DNA of 64,000 nucleotides from Oreohelix idahoensis (lineage: Eukaryota > Mollusca > Gastropoda > Stylommatophora > Oreohelicidae): the NCBI GenBank assembly GCA_024509875.1, contig JAMPIV010012165.1, forward strand, positions 26,135 to 90,134, written 5' to 3'. The position numbers were made by a program, and so were the translations under genes. Shown piece by piece: positions 11,796-24,315 of the stretch. The notes beneath the pieces are model-generated. The model had not been told where the DNA came from, did not search any database, and saw only the letters and a list, made by a program, of their open reading frames with translations. The first letter of the stretch is position 1. The number at the start of each line of letters is the position of its first letter.

Positions 11796-13308
11796 TGGTG
11801 GCAATGTATGTAGTTATTATAATATTTATTTGTCTGAGGGAAAGTATTTGTTTTTAGAATCAAAATGCTTTCCTGGTCAAAGATATATCACCCATGATTG
11901 ATTGATACTTTTGTTATATGGGCTATCTCCCCTGGATATCGAATTTGGCGTATGAATCTAGATTTTGTTGGTCTGTTCCTTGTTGGGCAAGAAACAGATT
12001 GTTCTTGCTTAAGTTTATGCAGGAATGTTTATGGTTCGAGTCTATATCTACTCTGTGTCTATTTCAGACGATTCGGTCTTATATCGTGATATCTTTGTAT
12101 GTCTATGTGGGACTATTTTTCCTTGTACTGAACTATGGGGTCAGGCAGTTTCTGCGCATGCGAATAGGAAAGAGGGTCTTCCGTGATGATGGAATGCCTG
12201 GTGAATGCCATGTCGGAGACCAGTCCGAAGTTTATTGAGCGCTGTGATCTATTATGGGGAAGAAGATAGTTTCTGATATGATTATTAAGTCTATGAGTTC
12301 CCCAGTGTTTATTCTGTAACGCCAGGAGAGGGCGTATGTGTTCTGCTAGTGTATTTCCCATGCCCAGGTAAAAGAACTTTTTGCTGAACTTTTTCGTCCT
12401 AGGCTTAGATGGGCAGACGTCTACATGATGATTATCTATATCAATATGTCGGGATGACATGTTACCTAGCAGCACTGAATATGATTAGAAACATTTGTGT
12501 TCATGAACAAAGCCTTTATTGAAGCTTTACTATGCATTTGTATAGTGAGTAATGCTCACTGGAATCAGAAGCCATTTTGAGATCCTATTTTTTGTCGATC
12601 ATCGATCAGAGAACAGGGATGCCCCCTTATTATCAGGTGATGATTAAGAGATCACAGTTATAAAGAAAAGCCAATACTGATGGGTTAACATTGTCTTCAG
12701 AAATATTTGCTGAACTTTACCTAAAGGAATCTTCGCTAGAAAAGAGGTTCTGTCTAGGAGTCATGCTTGAACATTATTTATTAACTGACATGATCGGTCA
12801 GTAAGGCCTGATGATTATATTTATAAACAGTGGAAATCTAAGTGCTTGTCTACGGACGTTCCATTGTAATGTTCTTCAACATGAATGCCAACTTAAGATT
12901 GTAGACCATTGATCAACAATATGATGATATATGTCGACCTGTTTTCCTGTAACTATACCCGTACTGTCCAAGTGTGTGCGTCCAATTGAACAGTATGAAA
13001 CGACCACAGTAGTCTGCATCATTAACTTCTAACTACGTGTGAGTGAGTGTTTGATCTTCTAGTCAACTCTTCAGAACAATCCATGCATTCGCGTACTGAC
13101 ACTCACATTAACACTCATAGTCAACATTACATTCTTGTCGGGGCCTCATTACGTTTTGGGACAAGGTGACCTGTATGCCCTACACTGTGCCGGTTTTGAG
13201 TTGACCATCTACACCAATACCAGATTTATTAACATTGTGACTGGACGAGCAATATCACAAAATAGCACTTATCAACGTGGTGATCGAAAAACAGACCTTA
13301 TCAGCTAT
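11796..13308. other. Unidentified 1.5-kb insertion within LINE-C
   Basis: This block separates two adjoining pieces of LINE-C and is therefore an insertion. Near the edges the flanks read ATTAC (11791-11795) and ATAAC (13309-13313), an imperfect candidate duplication. I see no transposase, gag-pol or terminal inverted repeat. A 120-codon minus frame (12113-12475) has no recognisable motif. Size and lack of coding content would suit a solo LTR or a non-autonomous element. Confidence 0.5.
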
Positions 13309-13888
13309 ATAACTTTTTTTTCCCCAGGTAGAATTGAACTCCTGTTTTAACAACAGTTTCCAGTATTTTGCCTAGTTGTGGTGTTAAGGTGATAGGACTA
13401 TATGAACTTACATCGTGGGATTTCTTATTTGGATTTAGGATGGGTTAATATCATAGCTACTTTCCATGCTTTTGGTATCTTTCATAAGCTCCAGATTTTG
13501 TTATAAAGGGAAGTTATTACGTTTATAGTTTTTTGGGTACTTTCTTAAGGATTTCATAGCTAAGTATATCTTGCCCTGAGGCAGTATTAGATTTCTCTTT
13601 AATTGCACTAGTTACTTCTTCCTCTGTAATATCAGCATCTAAATAGTTTGTTTCATGTATCTGGTCTGGTTGCTCTTTTAAAAACTGTATCTTAAGTCTT
13701 TCTCTTCTCTCATTTTCTTCCTGTCCAAGACTACTTTTTGCACTGACTTTATAGAAATACTCAGCAAGGGCATTAGTTTTTTTCTGTATCTGTTTCTGCT
13801 CTCTTTGGTAGTTTGATTGTTGGCATTATTGTTTTCTTTTTGTTTCCTTTGATTGCCTTAAGTTTTTTCCATACTTTGGGTCTTTGGC
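13309..13888 (-). pseudogene. LINE-C linker and reverse transcriptase start
   Basis: The minus strand encodes ALAEYFYKVSAKSSLGQ-like linker, then EEEVTSAIKEKSNTASGQD and SYEILKKVPKN, the (T/A)xGxDGI(S/P)YE region at the start of jockey-type reverse transcriptase, followed by a SYRPITLTPQLGKILE-type motif (here SP-TLTPQLGKILETVVKT). It is 5'-truncated near 13888 and contains small indels. Confidence 0.75.
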
Positions 13889-14519
13889 CTGCCGACGCTC
13901 TCTTTATATAGGCGGCTTGACCAAATCACACGCAGTGCACTCGCTTAGTAATTGCGTCACGAAAGTAACACACGCGTAGCCGGGATGAGGACTATTTACC
14001 GGTGTTCTTGTAAAACTCATACTGGGCAAAAACACAGCTATATACTTCGGGTATTGTACACATGAATATGAAAATGAGAGCGTTGTTATTGCTGTCTCAC
14101 ACCTCTTTATTTGTTTAGACGTTAAGGTGGAGCGGTAGGTTAGGGTTTGTTTAGATTACGTTCTCCTTTTAAGCGTTCACGTCAGGGCCCTGTATAACCA
14201 AACCGCGTTTACATTAAGTAAAATTGTTGAATTTAGATTGACCAGTCCCCAACCACTCCCTTACTACTTAACGCTCCTGTTGCCCCCTTTTATTTAAACA
14301 CTCCAGCGTGAGAAATAATACAGTATGCAACGTAGATTAACCACAATCAAGAAAATGGCACACTAAATAAATTTAAAAAACGTCATGATATAACCAACAG
14401 TCCATGTATATGGTAAATGGTTAAAAGGTGCGTGCTACGCAAATGAAAATAGCAAACAAATTAAAAAAAAGAGAGGCAGGGGATGACTAAAGAACACATA
14501 GAGAAGAGAACTGAAAACA
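13889..14519. other. Unassigned stretch
   Basis: No coding motif or repeat structure was recognised. It starts at the 5' truncation point of LINE-C and could be the old genomic target. Confidence 0.4.
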
Positions 14520-14860
14520 GACATAAATGGGGTGAAGTAGACATAGAAAGACCTTGAGCAGATGGCACAGGACAGGAAGGCTTGGTATACGTTTGTTGAA
14601 GGTCTATGCTCCTGGGGGAGCTGAAAGATGAAAGAAGTAGAATTCTCCAGGGTAATAGAAACAGAGAATGGCCACACACACGCGCACAAAACCCCCACAC
14701 ACATGGGGAGGCAACTGGACACAGACATGGAAGGGGTTACGGATACATAGAAAGACTTTGAACAGATGGCACAATTCAGAAGGGCTTGACGTAAAGTTGT
14801 GTAAGTCCTGAACTCTATCAGGAGCGACACGTCTAAATTTGTCTAAGAATGTTACCCCCA
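14520..14860 (+). pseudogene. Two decayed LINE C-terminus remnants
   Basis: At 14553-14618 the plus strand reads LEQMAQDRKAWYTFVEGLCS followed by a stop, the terminal residues of RTE-like LINE proteins (DRKAWRxFVxGLC type). A second, more decayed version follows at 14740-14850, where ACATAGAAAGACTTTGAACAGATGGCACAATTC parallels ACATAGAAAGACCTTGAGCAGATGGCACAGGAC of the first. The two are separated by CA-rich DNA (14680-14705). They are either two truncated insertions or one duplicated end. Confidence 0.6.
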
Positions 14861-15548
14861 AAAATATTCACTTGCAGAAATACATGCACGCGCTGTGACA
14901 AACCAATCGAAAACAGTGATGCAAAAAGTAAGGCGGCTTTCAACATCCACACGTGGGGGCCAATCTATGACAAGTTCTCGTGGTTCCTATAAATAAATAA
15001 ATATTTTTGCTTCGTAATGACATTAGATTGAGGATGGATTTTAGAATTATAATGGTTCAAAGCCAAAAATAACTATCCAGAAAATATGAAAACGTTTATT
15101 GAAAAAATACTTTATGTAAAAATAAAAACCCAGAGCAGTGACTTACCAACTGTTAGCACTACTGAAAACATCAGAACACCAGTATAGAAATTAAACGACG
15201 TTTGGTAAACCGTATATTCTCACCAAGCTCTAATGTGACCGACGGATCAAGTATATAGGTTGAACGTGGCGCGCCTTGTAAAAACTAAGCAAAATGTTAC
15301 TTTAAAAATAAGTTCTATGGGATCTCTGAAGAACACGATTACTACACCCACTGGCAAGTCGTTTAAGGCGGCTAGTTCGAGGTTATGCGTGGGGCAGTCA
15401 AGGGGTCGTACACATTTGACGCCCCACTGTAAGAGGTGGAAGGGGATCAAAATGTTGTGACGTTGTGTGACGATGGGGAAGACGGTTTGGAAAAATGTCA
15501 CGTCAAACAAAAAAGAGTCATACTCACTTCTTACATAAATTATGTTTC
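14861..15548. other. Unassigned stretch
   Basis: Nothing recognisable. The two opposed open frames at 15247-15510 overlap each other and have no known motif. Confidence 0.4.
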
Positions 15549-15648
15549 TACTTTTATCCGCAATATTTAACTTTTATGCACAAAAGTTAACTTTTATCAG
15601 CATTTGTTAACTTTAATCTGTAATAGTTAACTTTTTGCCGTAATAGAT
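15549..15648. repeat. Five degenerate 20-bp tandem units
   Basis: Exactly 20-bp spaced units start at 15549, 15569, 15589, 15609 and 15629. Each begins (A/T)ACTTT(T/A)(A/T) and most end in a GTT or ATT that joins the next AAC to make GTTAAC. The GTTAACTTT junction recurs at every boundary from the second to the fifth unit. Confidence 0.85.
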
Positions 15649-17359
15649 AACAACCCTTGTTAAGGTTATAAATGATATGTTATACTCGTAGTATGTTGCT
15701 ACACGCAGGCATATATCCATTGATTTGAGGAGATATAGCTGTCTGTAGTAAAGTCATTTTTTTGTACGATTTTTCACTAGTATTGAACGCCGCATATGTT
15801 GCGACATCACCGGTCACTAGTGCCGTAATGGATCACAGGCTTTTTGGGATTTTAACGGTCAGCCGTCTTGGCATTTAGTATTTTGTAGTCGTCCGAGTAA
15901 AACGTACTATCTTTTCATGCTACTAAGACTTGTGGATACTTGATTCTCATGTTCGTGGCATCTCTAGTTTTCGGAGGCCTCCATTTTCGTATAAAGCATC
16001 TAAGATTTTTGTCATGAATATCTCTGCTGCATTGCTTGGGTCTTCGTGGTTTGTACGAACCTTTAGACACAACGGCCAGAATTAAGGAGAAAAGAGGAAC
16101 ATAATTTGTTTTACTGCCACTTGTTGTTATAAGATGCCTAATGTTTGAAGTTTATTGACAGACGACTTGCTACGAAGAAATACATCGTTACTACATTTTA
16201 TCACGCCGCGTCTCTTACTGCATGATGGAACGATACTGTCATAATAAACTTTGCTACGTTTCCTGTGGAGCTGACACCTGCCGGCTTCTGTTATAAAATG
16301 CCATCGTTTTTTGGGTCCTGAATGACTACCCATTTCTATTCGCGTATCAAAGCATGATTTGCTCTTCAAGATAGACTGTTCTACATAATACTAATATTCA
16401 TTCGTAGCAACCCCCATCGTGGACTACTTACATTCTCTATATATTTAAATCTCTCAGGTGTGCCGTCACGGACGTCAGTCATAAACTTTTCCCCACCCAC
16501 CAAAGATGAAATCTGGCCTTCGCACTAAACTGCACGACGCTCAAAGTAACATGCATCTTTTTCCCACAAAAGTTGCAATTATATTGTAATGAATAAATAG
16601 GAAACACATAGTAAAGTGGCACAAATCTGCTATATATTTTATTGTTATTAACCTTTTTTGCCGTTTGATTATATCCTTTTGACAGAGGATAAATTACATT
16701 CCTTGAAAAATAAAAGCCACAATAATTTTTTTTCTTCAAAACGTTACAACAATGTGTAATAATATAACTTCATTCAGAATCACTAAATTGGTACCCCAGC
16801 CTTCTAAATGTGCTGCAGAAATATTAAGACGTTCTTTCCCCTTCATTATTTTTGTGACGAAACGGGGCGACCTCTATCGATCTTTGGTTCTCTCCAGCAG
16901 TATCGGTACATTTGTGGTACTGATTTTTATTAGGTGCTGTCAATTATCGTACTTTTCTTTCTTTATTTATTTGTCTGCTAAGTGGCAGATATGTGATTTT
17001 ATCAAAGCACCCTGTAAGTGATAACTATCACAGTTGTGACACTCCTTGCAAATATGTCACCGGTTTGTTACCTGGTCATCCCAGCCTGCGAGGAACTGAG
17101 ATTTGATTGTCGCCGGCGCGTTTAGATTTAGTGATAAGACGAGATTACTGTCTGTGTGACACATGTGGGCAGACAAATGTGATATAAACGCTTCCGGTCC
17201 TTGGTTAAAAAGTAATCATGGATTTATTACAGTTTAGACAATATGAGTCTACAAATGTGTTTATGAGAGTGTATGCAAGGCATCAGATGTTCATATATGG
17301 TAATACGTGACCTTTGCAGGCACGCACCTTATTTCACGTGGGACTATTTTGAAATATAA
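15649..17359. other. Unassigned stretch up to gypsy element 1
   Basis: No coding motif recognised on either strand. Open frames at 16127-16369, 16479-16739 and 16752-17021 are AT-rich and motif-free. The last five bases before element 1 (CACCC, 17360-17364) are its target duplication. Confidence 0.4.
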
Positions 17360-17364
17360 CACCC

Positions 17365-19581
17365 TGTAGTGGTGTTTGATGGTATTGTATGATGGTGATA
17401 TTACTAAATGTAATTGTATGAGGCCAGCTGTGAAGGCTCCTGAGATAAGATGTAGTTGTGAATTGTCAGAAGGCCTTTCTTGCTACCACTACGACCTCAC
17501 ACTATTTTTTTTTTTTTTTTAATGAATGTAGCTACGTAAAGTGTCTAGGGTTATGATATGTAGTGTGGTGTAATAGGTTATAGATATACCCACAGATATT
17601 TAACAAGACTAATAATATTAATAAATGTTAAAATACACTGAACTAACTCACGTGTGTAAAATTTTTTGATAGAATTATATTACATTTATTTTGTTCTGGA
17701 TCAATTTTTTAGATTGACCAGAACTTAAAAAGATTTAGAGATTATGAAAGAAATGCATGGAATATTATATCATAAATGCAATAGTGTACATATATATGTA
17801 CTATACTAGTTAGTTTTATTAAAATGTTCTAGTAGTCATCTACTTGGGAGGATAGTTAATGTTTGTGCTGTTGGGGTGGCCTCATCACACCTGTCTATAT
17901 TGACTACACAGTGTCCAGAAAATGGTGGGAATTTTTATGGGGGTATTAGTAACTACAAAGCGTTGGTGAATGTCCAGCAGACCAGAGGCTCACTCATCTT
18001 GTAGTTGTAGCTCTGGTGCTGAAATCTGGTGGTCCCACCTCTCCGTGCTGGCGGGCAATAATGGTGGTCTCTGTCACAAGTACTGCACAGATACACTCGA
18101 GTAAAGTCACCAACTGAATAGACACTGCTTTGTTGACAACAGAAATTCACAGCTCTGCAATCAAAGTATGGGCCATGTGTCAAAATCTATTCTCTACCCA
18201 CGTCTGGACACAACACTGACACAACAACCACATCATACAGACAGGTCAGATCTCTCTGACCAAACAGCACATTTACCATGGTGGTTTTACATCAGATAGA
18301 TCCTCCCAGACTATAGATTCTGAAAAATATTTTTTAGTTTCCTTCCCTAAAAGTGGATAGGTAATATGTTTCATTATTCTCAACACTTGATCTGTCTTTC
18401 TTAACCCTTGCTGGAGTTTATGTACATTGTTGGTCCCTAGACCCTGACTAGGGCGGGGGGTCTAGAGCAAATCCCTACTTGTTTGTAAGGCTAGATTTTG
18501 ATATGGCAGTATCAAATCACTCGAACATTAAACAATATTCAAAACATATAAAGAAATAATTTCAATCTTACCAGATTATGAATAAATAACACAGAATTGC
18601 TAGCAAAACTCAGCTGAGCTGCTGGCTATAGTATGGCGTCCCTAAACTTCTTTCACTTTCTTTCATATGGAAATCACCACACTTTAAAATCTGTGTCTAT
18701 CACTGAACAACTATTGAAGAATGGCCCCACTTTCGCGTCTAAGCGCTAATAATATGATTGTCTGTGGCCAATCACTGCCTAGGTTTATTTTAAATTCAAA
18801 TTTCCTACCCTAAAGTCATTTCAGTCATGCTTCAGTCAAGTATGGATGGTTATCTGTTAGTCTGTCCGTCTCTACTTGTGTTTCTACAAAAATGTACTTG
18901 ATTTTTGAACCAACCTTTCTCTCCCCTCCAAAATTTTGTCGTTAAAAGTTATTTTTAGACACAGCCACCACAAAATCCCTTCTCTTCCATACTAAGTAGA
19001 TTTGAACACCTGCGTCTCGAGGTCGTGTTTTTTTGTGCAAATAGCGACACTTTTAGATTCAATACAGTCTGTCGATGATGTGAACAACACTGTCTTTTGT
19101 CATTATCTTCAATATTATCTATCCGTCTGTAAAATTAAGAACATATTTGTTCACTGCTCAGAATGGGCCATCCGGCCAGCTAATTTTTATATTCCTAACA
19201 TTAATATTAAGAAAAAAGTACTTTTAAAATTTTGTAATATTTCGAACATCTGCGTTTAGCCGCTGAATTCAAATCAAGGGCTTGGTATCGCAAAAGCGTC
19301 CATTTCCGTACCTCGTGTCAATTTGGGGGACGTGACTTTTCTCCGTTTCCCCCCCCAATTGCGTCTCCTTAGCTTTTCTAGTCTCACGCAATCTTTCCAG
19401 TCATATTTTTTTCCTTTTTGATCCGCCGTTCCCCTCCTGTCTAGCAAGTCAATTATTATGGAGGATGATGACCCGCGGTCTAGGCGATCATGTACTATTC
19501 GCAACCTACGCATTATGTTTTTATCCTTAAATGTTATCTTTGGAGGTATTTTACCGTTGTATCTCTGTCAATTTCACTACA
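17365..19581 (-). repeat. 3' LTR of gypsy element 1
   Basis: 2217 bp, TGTAGTG at one end and CACTACA at the other, a 7-bp perfect inverted repeat. It pairs with 24339-26550. It carries the promoter and polyadenylation functions typical of LTRs, though I cannot place them. Open frames repeated in both LTRs (such as 17953-18183) are shared only because the LTRs are copies. Confidence 0.95.
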
Positions 19582-19605
19582 CATCTCCCAACTTGAAAAC
19601 ATGCC
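19582..19605 (-). promoter_or_regulatory. Putative polypurine tract of gypsy element 1
   Basis: On the minus strand AAGTTGGGAGATG abuts the 3' LTR start, the position where the plus-strand primer is made. It is only moderately purine-rich. Confidence 0.5.
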
Positions 19606-19668
19606 TATGGCAAGTTCCAAAACCAGCGATACACATAGGTAAAATTACTCCTCACGTCTGCCACTACT

Positions 19669-22498
19669 CTAATTTTGATCACAGGGGTGCCGACTGAGGA
19701 AATCTGCACCGACATTCAATTTGCCTGGGATATATTGGATACTAAACTGATAAGGTTGAAGCAATAAAGACCACCTCAGCAATCTTGCGTTTTCATGCTT
19801 AGCCTGAGATAAGAATACGAGAGGCTGATGGTCCGTCTCCACCACAAAAGTCCTACCATACAGATAGATTTGAAACTTCTTTATTGCCCAGATTAATGCT
19901 AAACATTCTTTTTCGCTTGTGGAGTATCCTTGTTCCGCCTTATTCAATTTACGGCTTGCATAAGCGACTGGTTTCAGTTCCCCATCAGGTGAAGATGATC
20001 TTTGCAACAAAGCCCCTCCTAGTCCTACATTACTTGCATCGGTTCTTAAGACAAAGTCCTGTGTCAAATCAGGCAGTTTGAGAATAGGCTTGCTAGTGAG
20101 TTTTTTCCTTTAACTCTTGGAACGCTAGTTCACATTGTGCAGTCCAAATAATTTTATCTGGAAGTCCCTTGCGAGTCAGATCAGTCAGAGGAGCACAAAT
20201 AGCGTTAAAATTCTTGATGTATTTCTGATAAAATCCGCATAACGACACAAATGATCGCACGTCCTTTTTTGTTTGCGGCCTAGGTGCTCTCTGCAGTTTT
20301 TCCAAGTTCTTAGGATCAGGGGTCATATTACCCTGATATACAGTGTGTCCCAAGAATTCCAACTCTTTGCATCCAATACAACATTTTGTTGGCCTAGCAG
20401 TTAAGTTCGCCTCCCGAAGTCTATCAAACAACATCTCCAGAGCTTCAATGTGTTCTTCAAATGTCTCTGTGGCGACGAGAATATCATCCATGAAATTCGT
20501 GATACATGGGGTATTCAGGGGATCCAACAATTTGCGCATCATCCTTGAAAACACACTCGGAGCATTTTTCAGTCCGAATGGTAGCATATTGAATTCATAA
20601 TGTCCATCCGAGGTGCTAAAAGCCAAATAAGGTCTCACTTCAGGCTTCACTGGGATCTGGTAATAGCCTTTACTAAGTCCACCTTTGAAAAGTATTTTGC
20701 CTTGTTCAGTCTGGCAAATAACTGTTTTGTGTCTGGTAATGGATCCACTTGTCCTTCTGTGACAGCATTCAGTTTCCTGTAATCTATGCACAGTCTGTGT
20801 TCCCCAGACGGTTTTCTCAACAAAACGACACTAGAACTAAAAGATGATTCACTGTGCGAAATAATCCCCTCCTTCAACAAATACTCTATTTCTTCCTTCA
20901 ATGCCTTCTCCTTCGCGAACGGAATAGAATAGGCTCTCATACAGATGGGGTTTGAGTCTACCAGTTTCATGTCATACTGTAGCAAATTTGTATGGCCTGG
21001 TTTATCTGTTAATACATCTGTATGTTCCTCCAGAACCTGTTGAACTCTCTCCCTCTGGTTTTTAGTCAGGTGCTTACTGACTTTTACCTGTGCTGCTGTT
21101 TCACAAGGATGTAATGGGTATTCATGTGAGGTGAGTGGTTCTTTTTGCATCTGGGTTGCAATAGCTAAGGTCAATAAGGGGGTGCTTTCCTGGAGTGGTC
21201 TGTTCAGATACTTCTTTAACAGGTTTACATGATAAACTTTCTCCTTCCCCTTTTTGTCAATTTTATAGTTTGTTCTAGATACCTTCTCTAGAACCGTATA
21301 TGGACCTTGCCAACCAATTTGTAATTTATTCTGGCTTCCGGGTAGTAGAAGCAGCACCTTCTCTCCGACTGCCAGTTCCCTGTCCTTTGCCTTCCTATTA
21401 AAATATGCTGCATGTTTCTTCCTGGCTTGTTTCAAATTATCATTTGCCAGTTTCCATCCAGCTTTCAAACGAGTGGTCAGTTCGTTCACATATTGATACG
21501 ATGAGGTAACAGTCTCTTCCGCCTTCTCATCCGTCCAGGTCCTTAATAAAGCTTCTAAAGGACCTTTTATTGGCCTCCCAAATAGCAGAGTTGCGGGAGC
21601 CATCCCGGTTGAACTATGTGGTACCTCCCGGTACGCAAACAATGCGGCGGGCAGGAATTGATCCCACAGATCCGGTTTTTCGTGTGCCAGCTTTCTCAGG
21701 ATAGAAATGAGAGTCCCATTGAACCTCTCTACCTGGCCGTTCCCTTGTGGATGGTACGGACTACAATGAAAGTGCCTGGCTTGAAATAGTTTAAAAACTT
21801 CTTCCGTTAGTTTCCCCTTGAACTGAGAACCATTATCCGTCAAGATTTGATGCGGGAATCCTAATCGGGTAAATATTGTAAGTAGTGCCTCTGCTACATG
21901 TTTTGAATCAATTGATGGCAGGGCTACCGCCTCTCCCCACATAGAGCAAGTGTCCACCAGAGTAAGGATGTAACTGTTCCTCCTCTTGGTCCGAGTGAGA
22001 GGTCCTACAATATCCACTGCAACCCTCTCAAAAGGTGTTCCCACTATGGGCATTTTCCTTAGAGTTGCAGGAGCAGTCCAGTGCTTTGGAGCTACCCTTT
22101 GACATTCTGGGCAGGATTTGACATATCTTTTTATATCCTCCGTTATCCCTGGCCAGAAGTAATGACAAGCTATACGCTGTCCTGTGGCGCTGATCCCCAT
22201 GTGACCACTGAAGGGAATCGCATGCCCGAGTTCCATCACTTTATCTCTATATGAAATGGGAAGAACCAGCTGGTTGTGACCATTTGTTCCAGTTCCGGCC
22301 TTCCTGTATAAGAGTTTGTTCTTCATGAAATATTCCCCCTTGCTCGGAGGTGTGTGGCATTTGGGCAATTTTTTTAAAACAGGGCTTGAGTGTCCTATCC
22401 TCAGCCTGCGCCTTCCTCATCTCCTCTGGATGAGCATTTATAGGTTCACCTTCTTCCTCCTTCTTCTGTGACCTGGTCTGCACTGTCGCCATGATCAC
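19669..22498 (-). pseudogene. pol: Gypsy element 1 pol: integrase, then RT and RNase H
   Basis: Encodes, in order, integrase, reverse transcriptase and RNase H. Integrase in the 20647-22368 frame shows the HHCC zinc site (GHAIPFSGHMG, CPEC), catalytic Asp in AVDIVGP, Asp in LTDNGSQF and Glu in GQVERFN, then a GPY/F module (GWQGPYTVL). RT follows without a gap (LCIDYRKLNA; FMDDI in the 20093-20791 frame). RNase H is in 19669-20067 (LRTDASN, EKECLAL, ETDHQPL) and ends in PGKLNVGADFLSR. Frame breaks lie near 22505, at an A7 run near 22378, near 20680 inside RT, and at an A6 run near 20107. Integrase before RT is the opposite of the usual gypsy order. Confidence 0.92.
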
Positions 22499-24065
22499 AG
22501 GTTTCTCGGGATTCCCAAGAAGACGTATCTACACTCCAATATCAGAGGGTAGATTGGTTCATCTATCACTGCTGCTCTGATTTCTCCTTCCACATAGCGA
22601 GTTTTCACCGTTATCCTTGCGATGGGAAGTGTCATGAGTGGTATGTCCTTAGTCGCCCCTTGTATTTCCACTGTTTCTGTGGTATACTGACTTGGGTCCA
22701 CTAGGCTAGACTTCACAACTGAATCATAATCCAAACCTGTATCATAAAGGCACCTTATGGTGACCCCATTACAAATAACATCCTCACAAACTGGGGGGTG
22801 ATAAGGTTCCTGTTGTCCATTAGGATTAACCTTTAATCTTTGCGTCCCCGACTTCATTGCAGCAATGTTTGAAGGTTTCCTTCTACAAAATTCGGTGTTA
22901 TGGTTATCCTTCTTGCACCATTTACACCATCTTTTTCCTTGGTTCAACGGTTTTCTTTCATTGAACTTTTGGTCATTGAACTGTGAGTTTCTGTCGCGAT
23001 AGTCATTTCTTGGCCGCTCAAAGTTTGTCCTACCTTTATTTCCCTGCTCTCTATTATCAAATTTATTAAATTGCTGTGGAGCTTTAAAATTGTCTATGTG
23101 CTTCTTCTTAGCACCACTTACCTCTGCCTGGGCTGCCTGATACCTCTCAGCAACATTTAAAACTTCCCCCAACTTCTCTGCACCTTGTTCCATGAGAAAT
23201 TTTCTCATGTCTGGAGCCATGGACTCTCTCAATTGCTCAATCATGATCATTTCTTTAAGATCTTGGGTCTTCCCCAGAGCCGTCCATTTCTCCAAATAGG
23301 TTTCTAGTCTGGCAGAGAATTGGTGGTATGTCTCCCCAGACAACAGTTTGGCATTTCTAAATTTCTTACGATAAAATTCACCATTCTTCTCGTACCTTAA
23401 TAACAAAGCCTGCTTTAACATGTCATAATTGTCTTGGTCTTCCCTGTTCATTTTGGCAAATACTTCATAAGAAGTACCTCTCAATCCCTGTGATAGCTTT
23501 AAACTCCACCTCTCTCTCTCTAACCCATATGTAGTAGCTAATAACTCAAAACGTCCTAGGTACCCCTCTATGTCATCGTCTTTTTCAACAAAATGGTCTA
23601 AATGAAACCCCATAGCTGAGTTTGAGGCTCCCAGACTGGGCGTAGCATCTGAGGCAAAAGGGCTGGCACCATTTTCAGGGCCGGGCCTTGTAATTCCAGC
23701 TCCCTTAGTCGTAATTCGTGCTCCCTTTGCAACCTTCTATCTTCTGCTTCCCTTTCGGCCTTTTTTTCTTCTGCCTCCCTTTCGGCAGTCAACCCTTTTT
23801 CTTCTGCCTCCCTTTGCTGTCGTTTTTCTTCTGCCTCAATCTGCAGCCTCTTAATGTCTCTATCAGCCTCAATTTGTAACCTCTTCTCTTCAGCTAACCT
23901 TTCAGCCTCTAATTTTCTTTCAGCCTCTTTTTCTAATCTCCTTTCTTCCCGTTCAATATATTTATCACATTCAGCCGTTACATATTGAATTAAAATTTGA
24001 CCATCCATTCCCATCTCCTTCGCGGTGAGCACAGCAGCTGATCTAAATTTTGCCAACTCCGCCAT
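22495..24065 (-). pseudogene. gag: Gypsy element 1 gag and protease
   Basis: Gag starts at 24065 (MAELAKFRSAAVL), just after a 250-bp leader, with a short conserved N-terminal module and then a roughly 100-residue E/K/R/Q coiled coil. A frame change near 23680 leads to the capsid region (YLGRFELLATTYGLE, then YDMLKQALLLRYEK), a Gln/Asn/Arg-rich stretch, one CX2CX4HX4C zinc knuckle (CKWCKKDNHNTEFC) and an aspartic protease with LYDTGLDYD. The protease frame runs off at 22495 in RYVFLGIPRN before the integrase linker. The structural part packages RNA and the protease processes the polyprotein. Confidence 0.9.
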
Positions 24066-24315
24066 ACTTTTTAGACAATATAATAATATACAAGCTAAAT
24101 CTCTAACCAGTAAATACACTAAGTACTTCTAATTACTATATGACTATAGTCTAACTAATTCTAACTAACCAGTTAACTAATTAATTATTACTGGCTGTGA
24201 AGATTCACCAACTTTTATCTGTAGGGACACTTTTAATGTTAAAGGGAATTTCACAATTTTTCCCCTAATTTTATTTCTCCAACCAGGAGATCCTAATATT
24301 ACTGTTGGGCTAATT

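Noticed and set aside
12113..12475. 120-codon minus-strand frame as a gene
   Set aside because: No known motif. It lies in an uncharacterised insertion and is kept only as part of that block.
17953..18183. Open frame repeated at 24923-25153, as if a conserved gene
   Set aside because: It is inside the two LTRs of element 1, so conservation follows from LTR duplication. The same applies to 19002-19259 with 25972-26229 and to the LTR frames of element 2 (32060-32293, 33002-33241).
19582..19668. Possible env gene between RNase H and 3' LTR
   Set aside because: Only about 90 bp remain in element 1 and about 40 bp in element 2, and no membrane protein frame exists, so these are not retrovirus-like with env.
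22370..22385. A7 run as a programmed frameshift site in element 1
   Set aside because: Element 2 reads the same region in one frame, so a one-base homopolymer indel is the simpler explanation.
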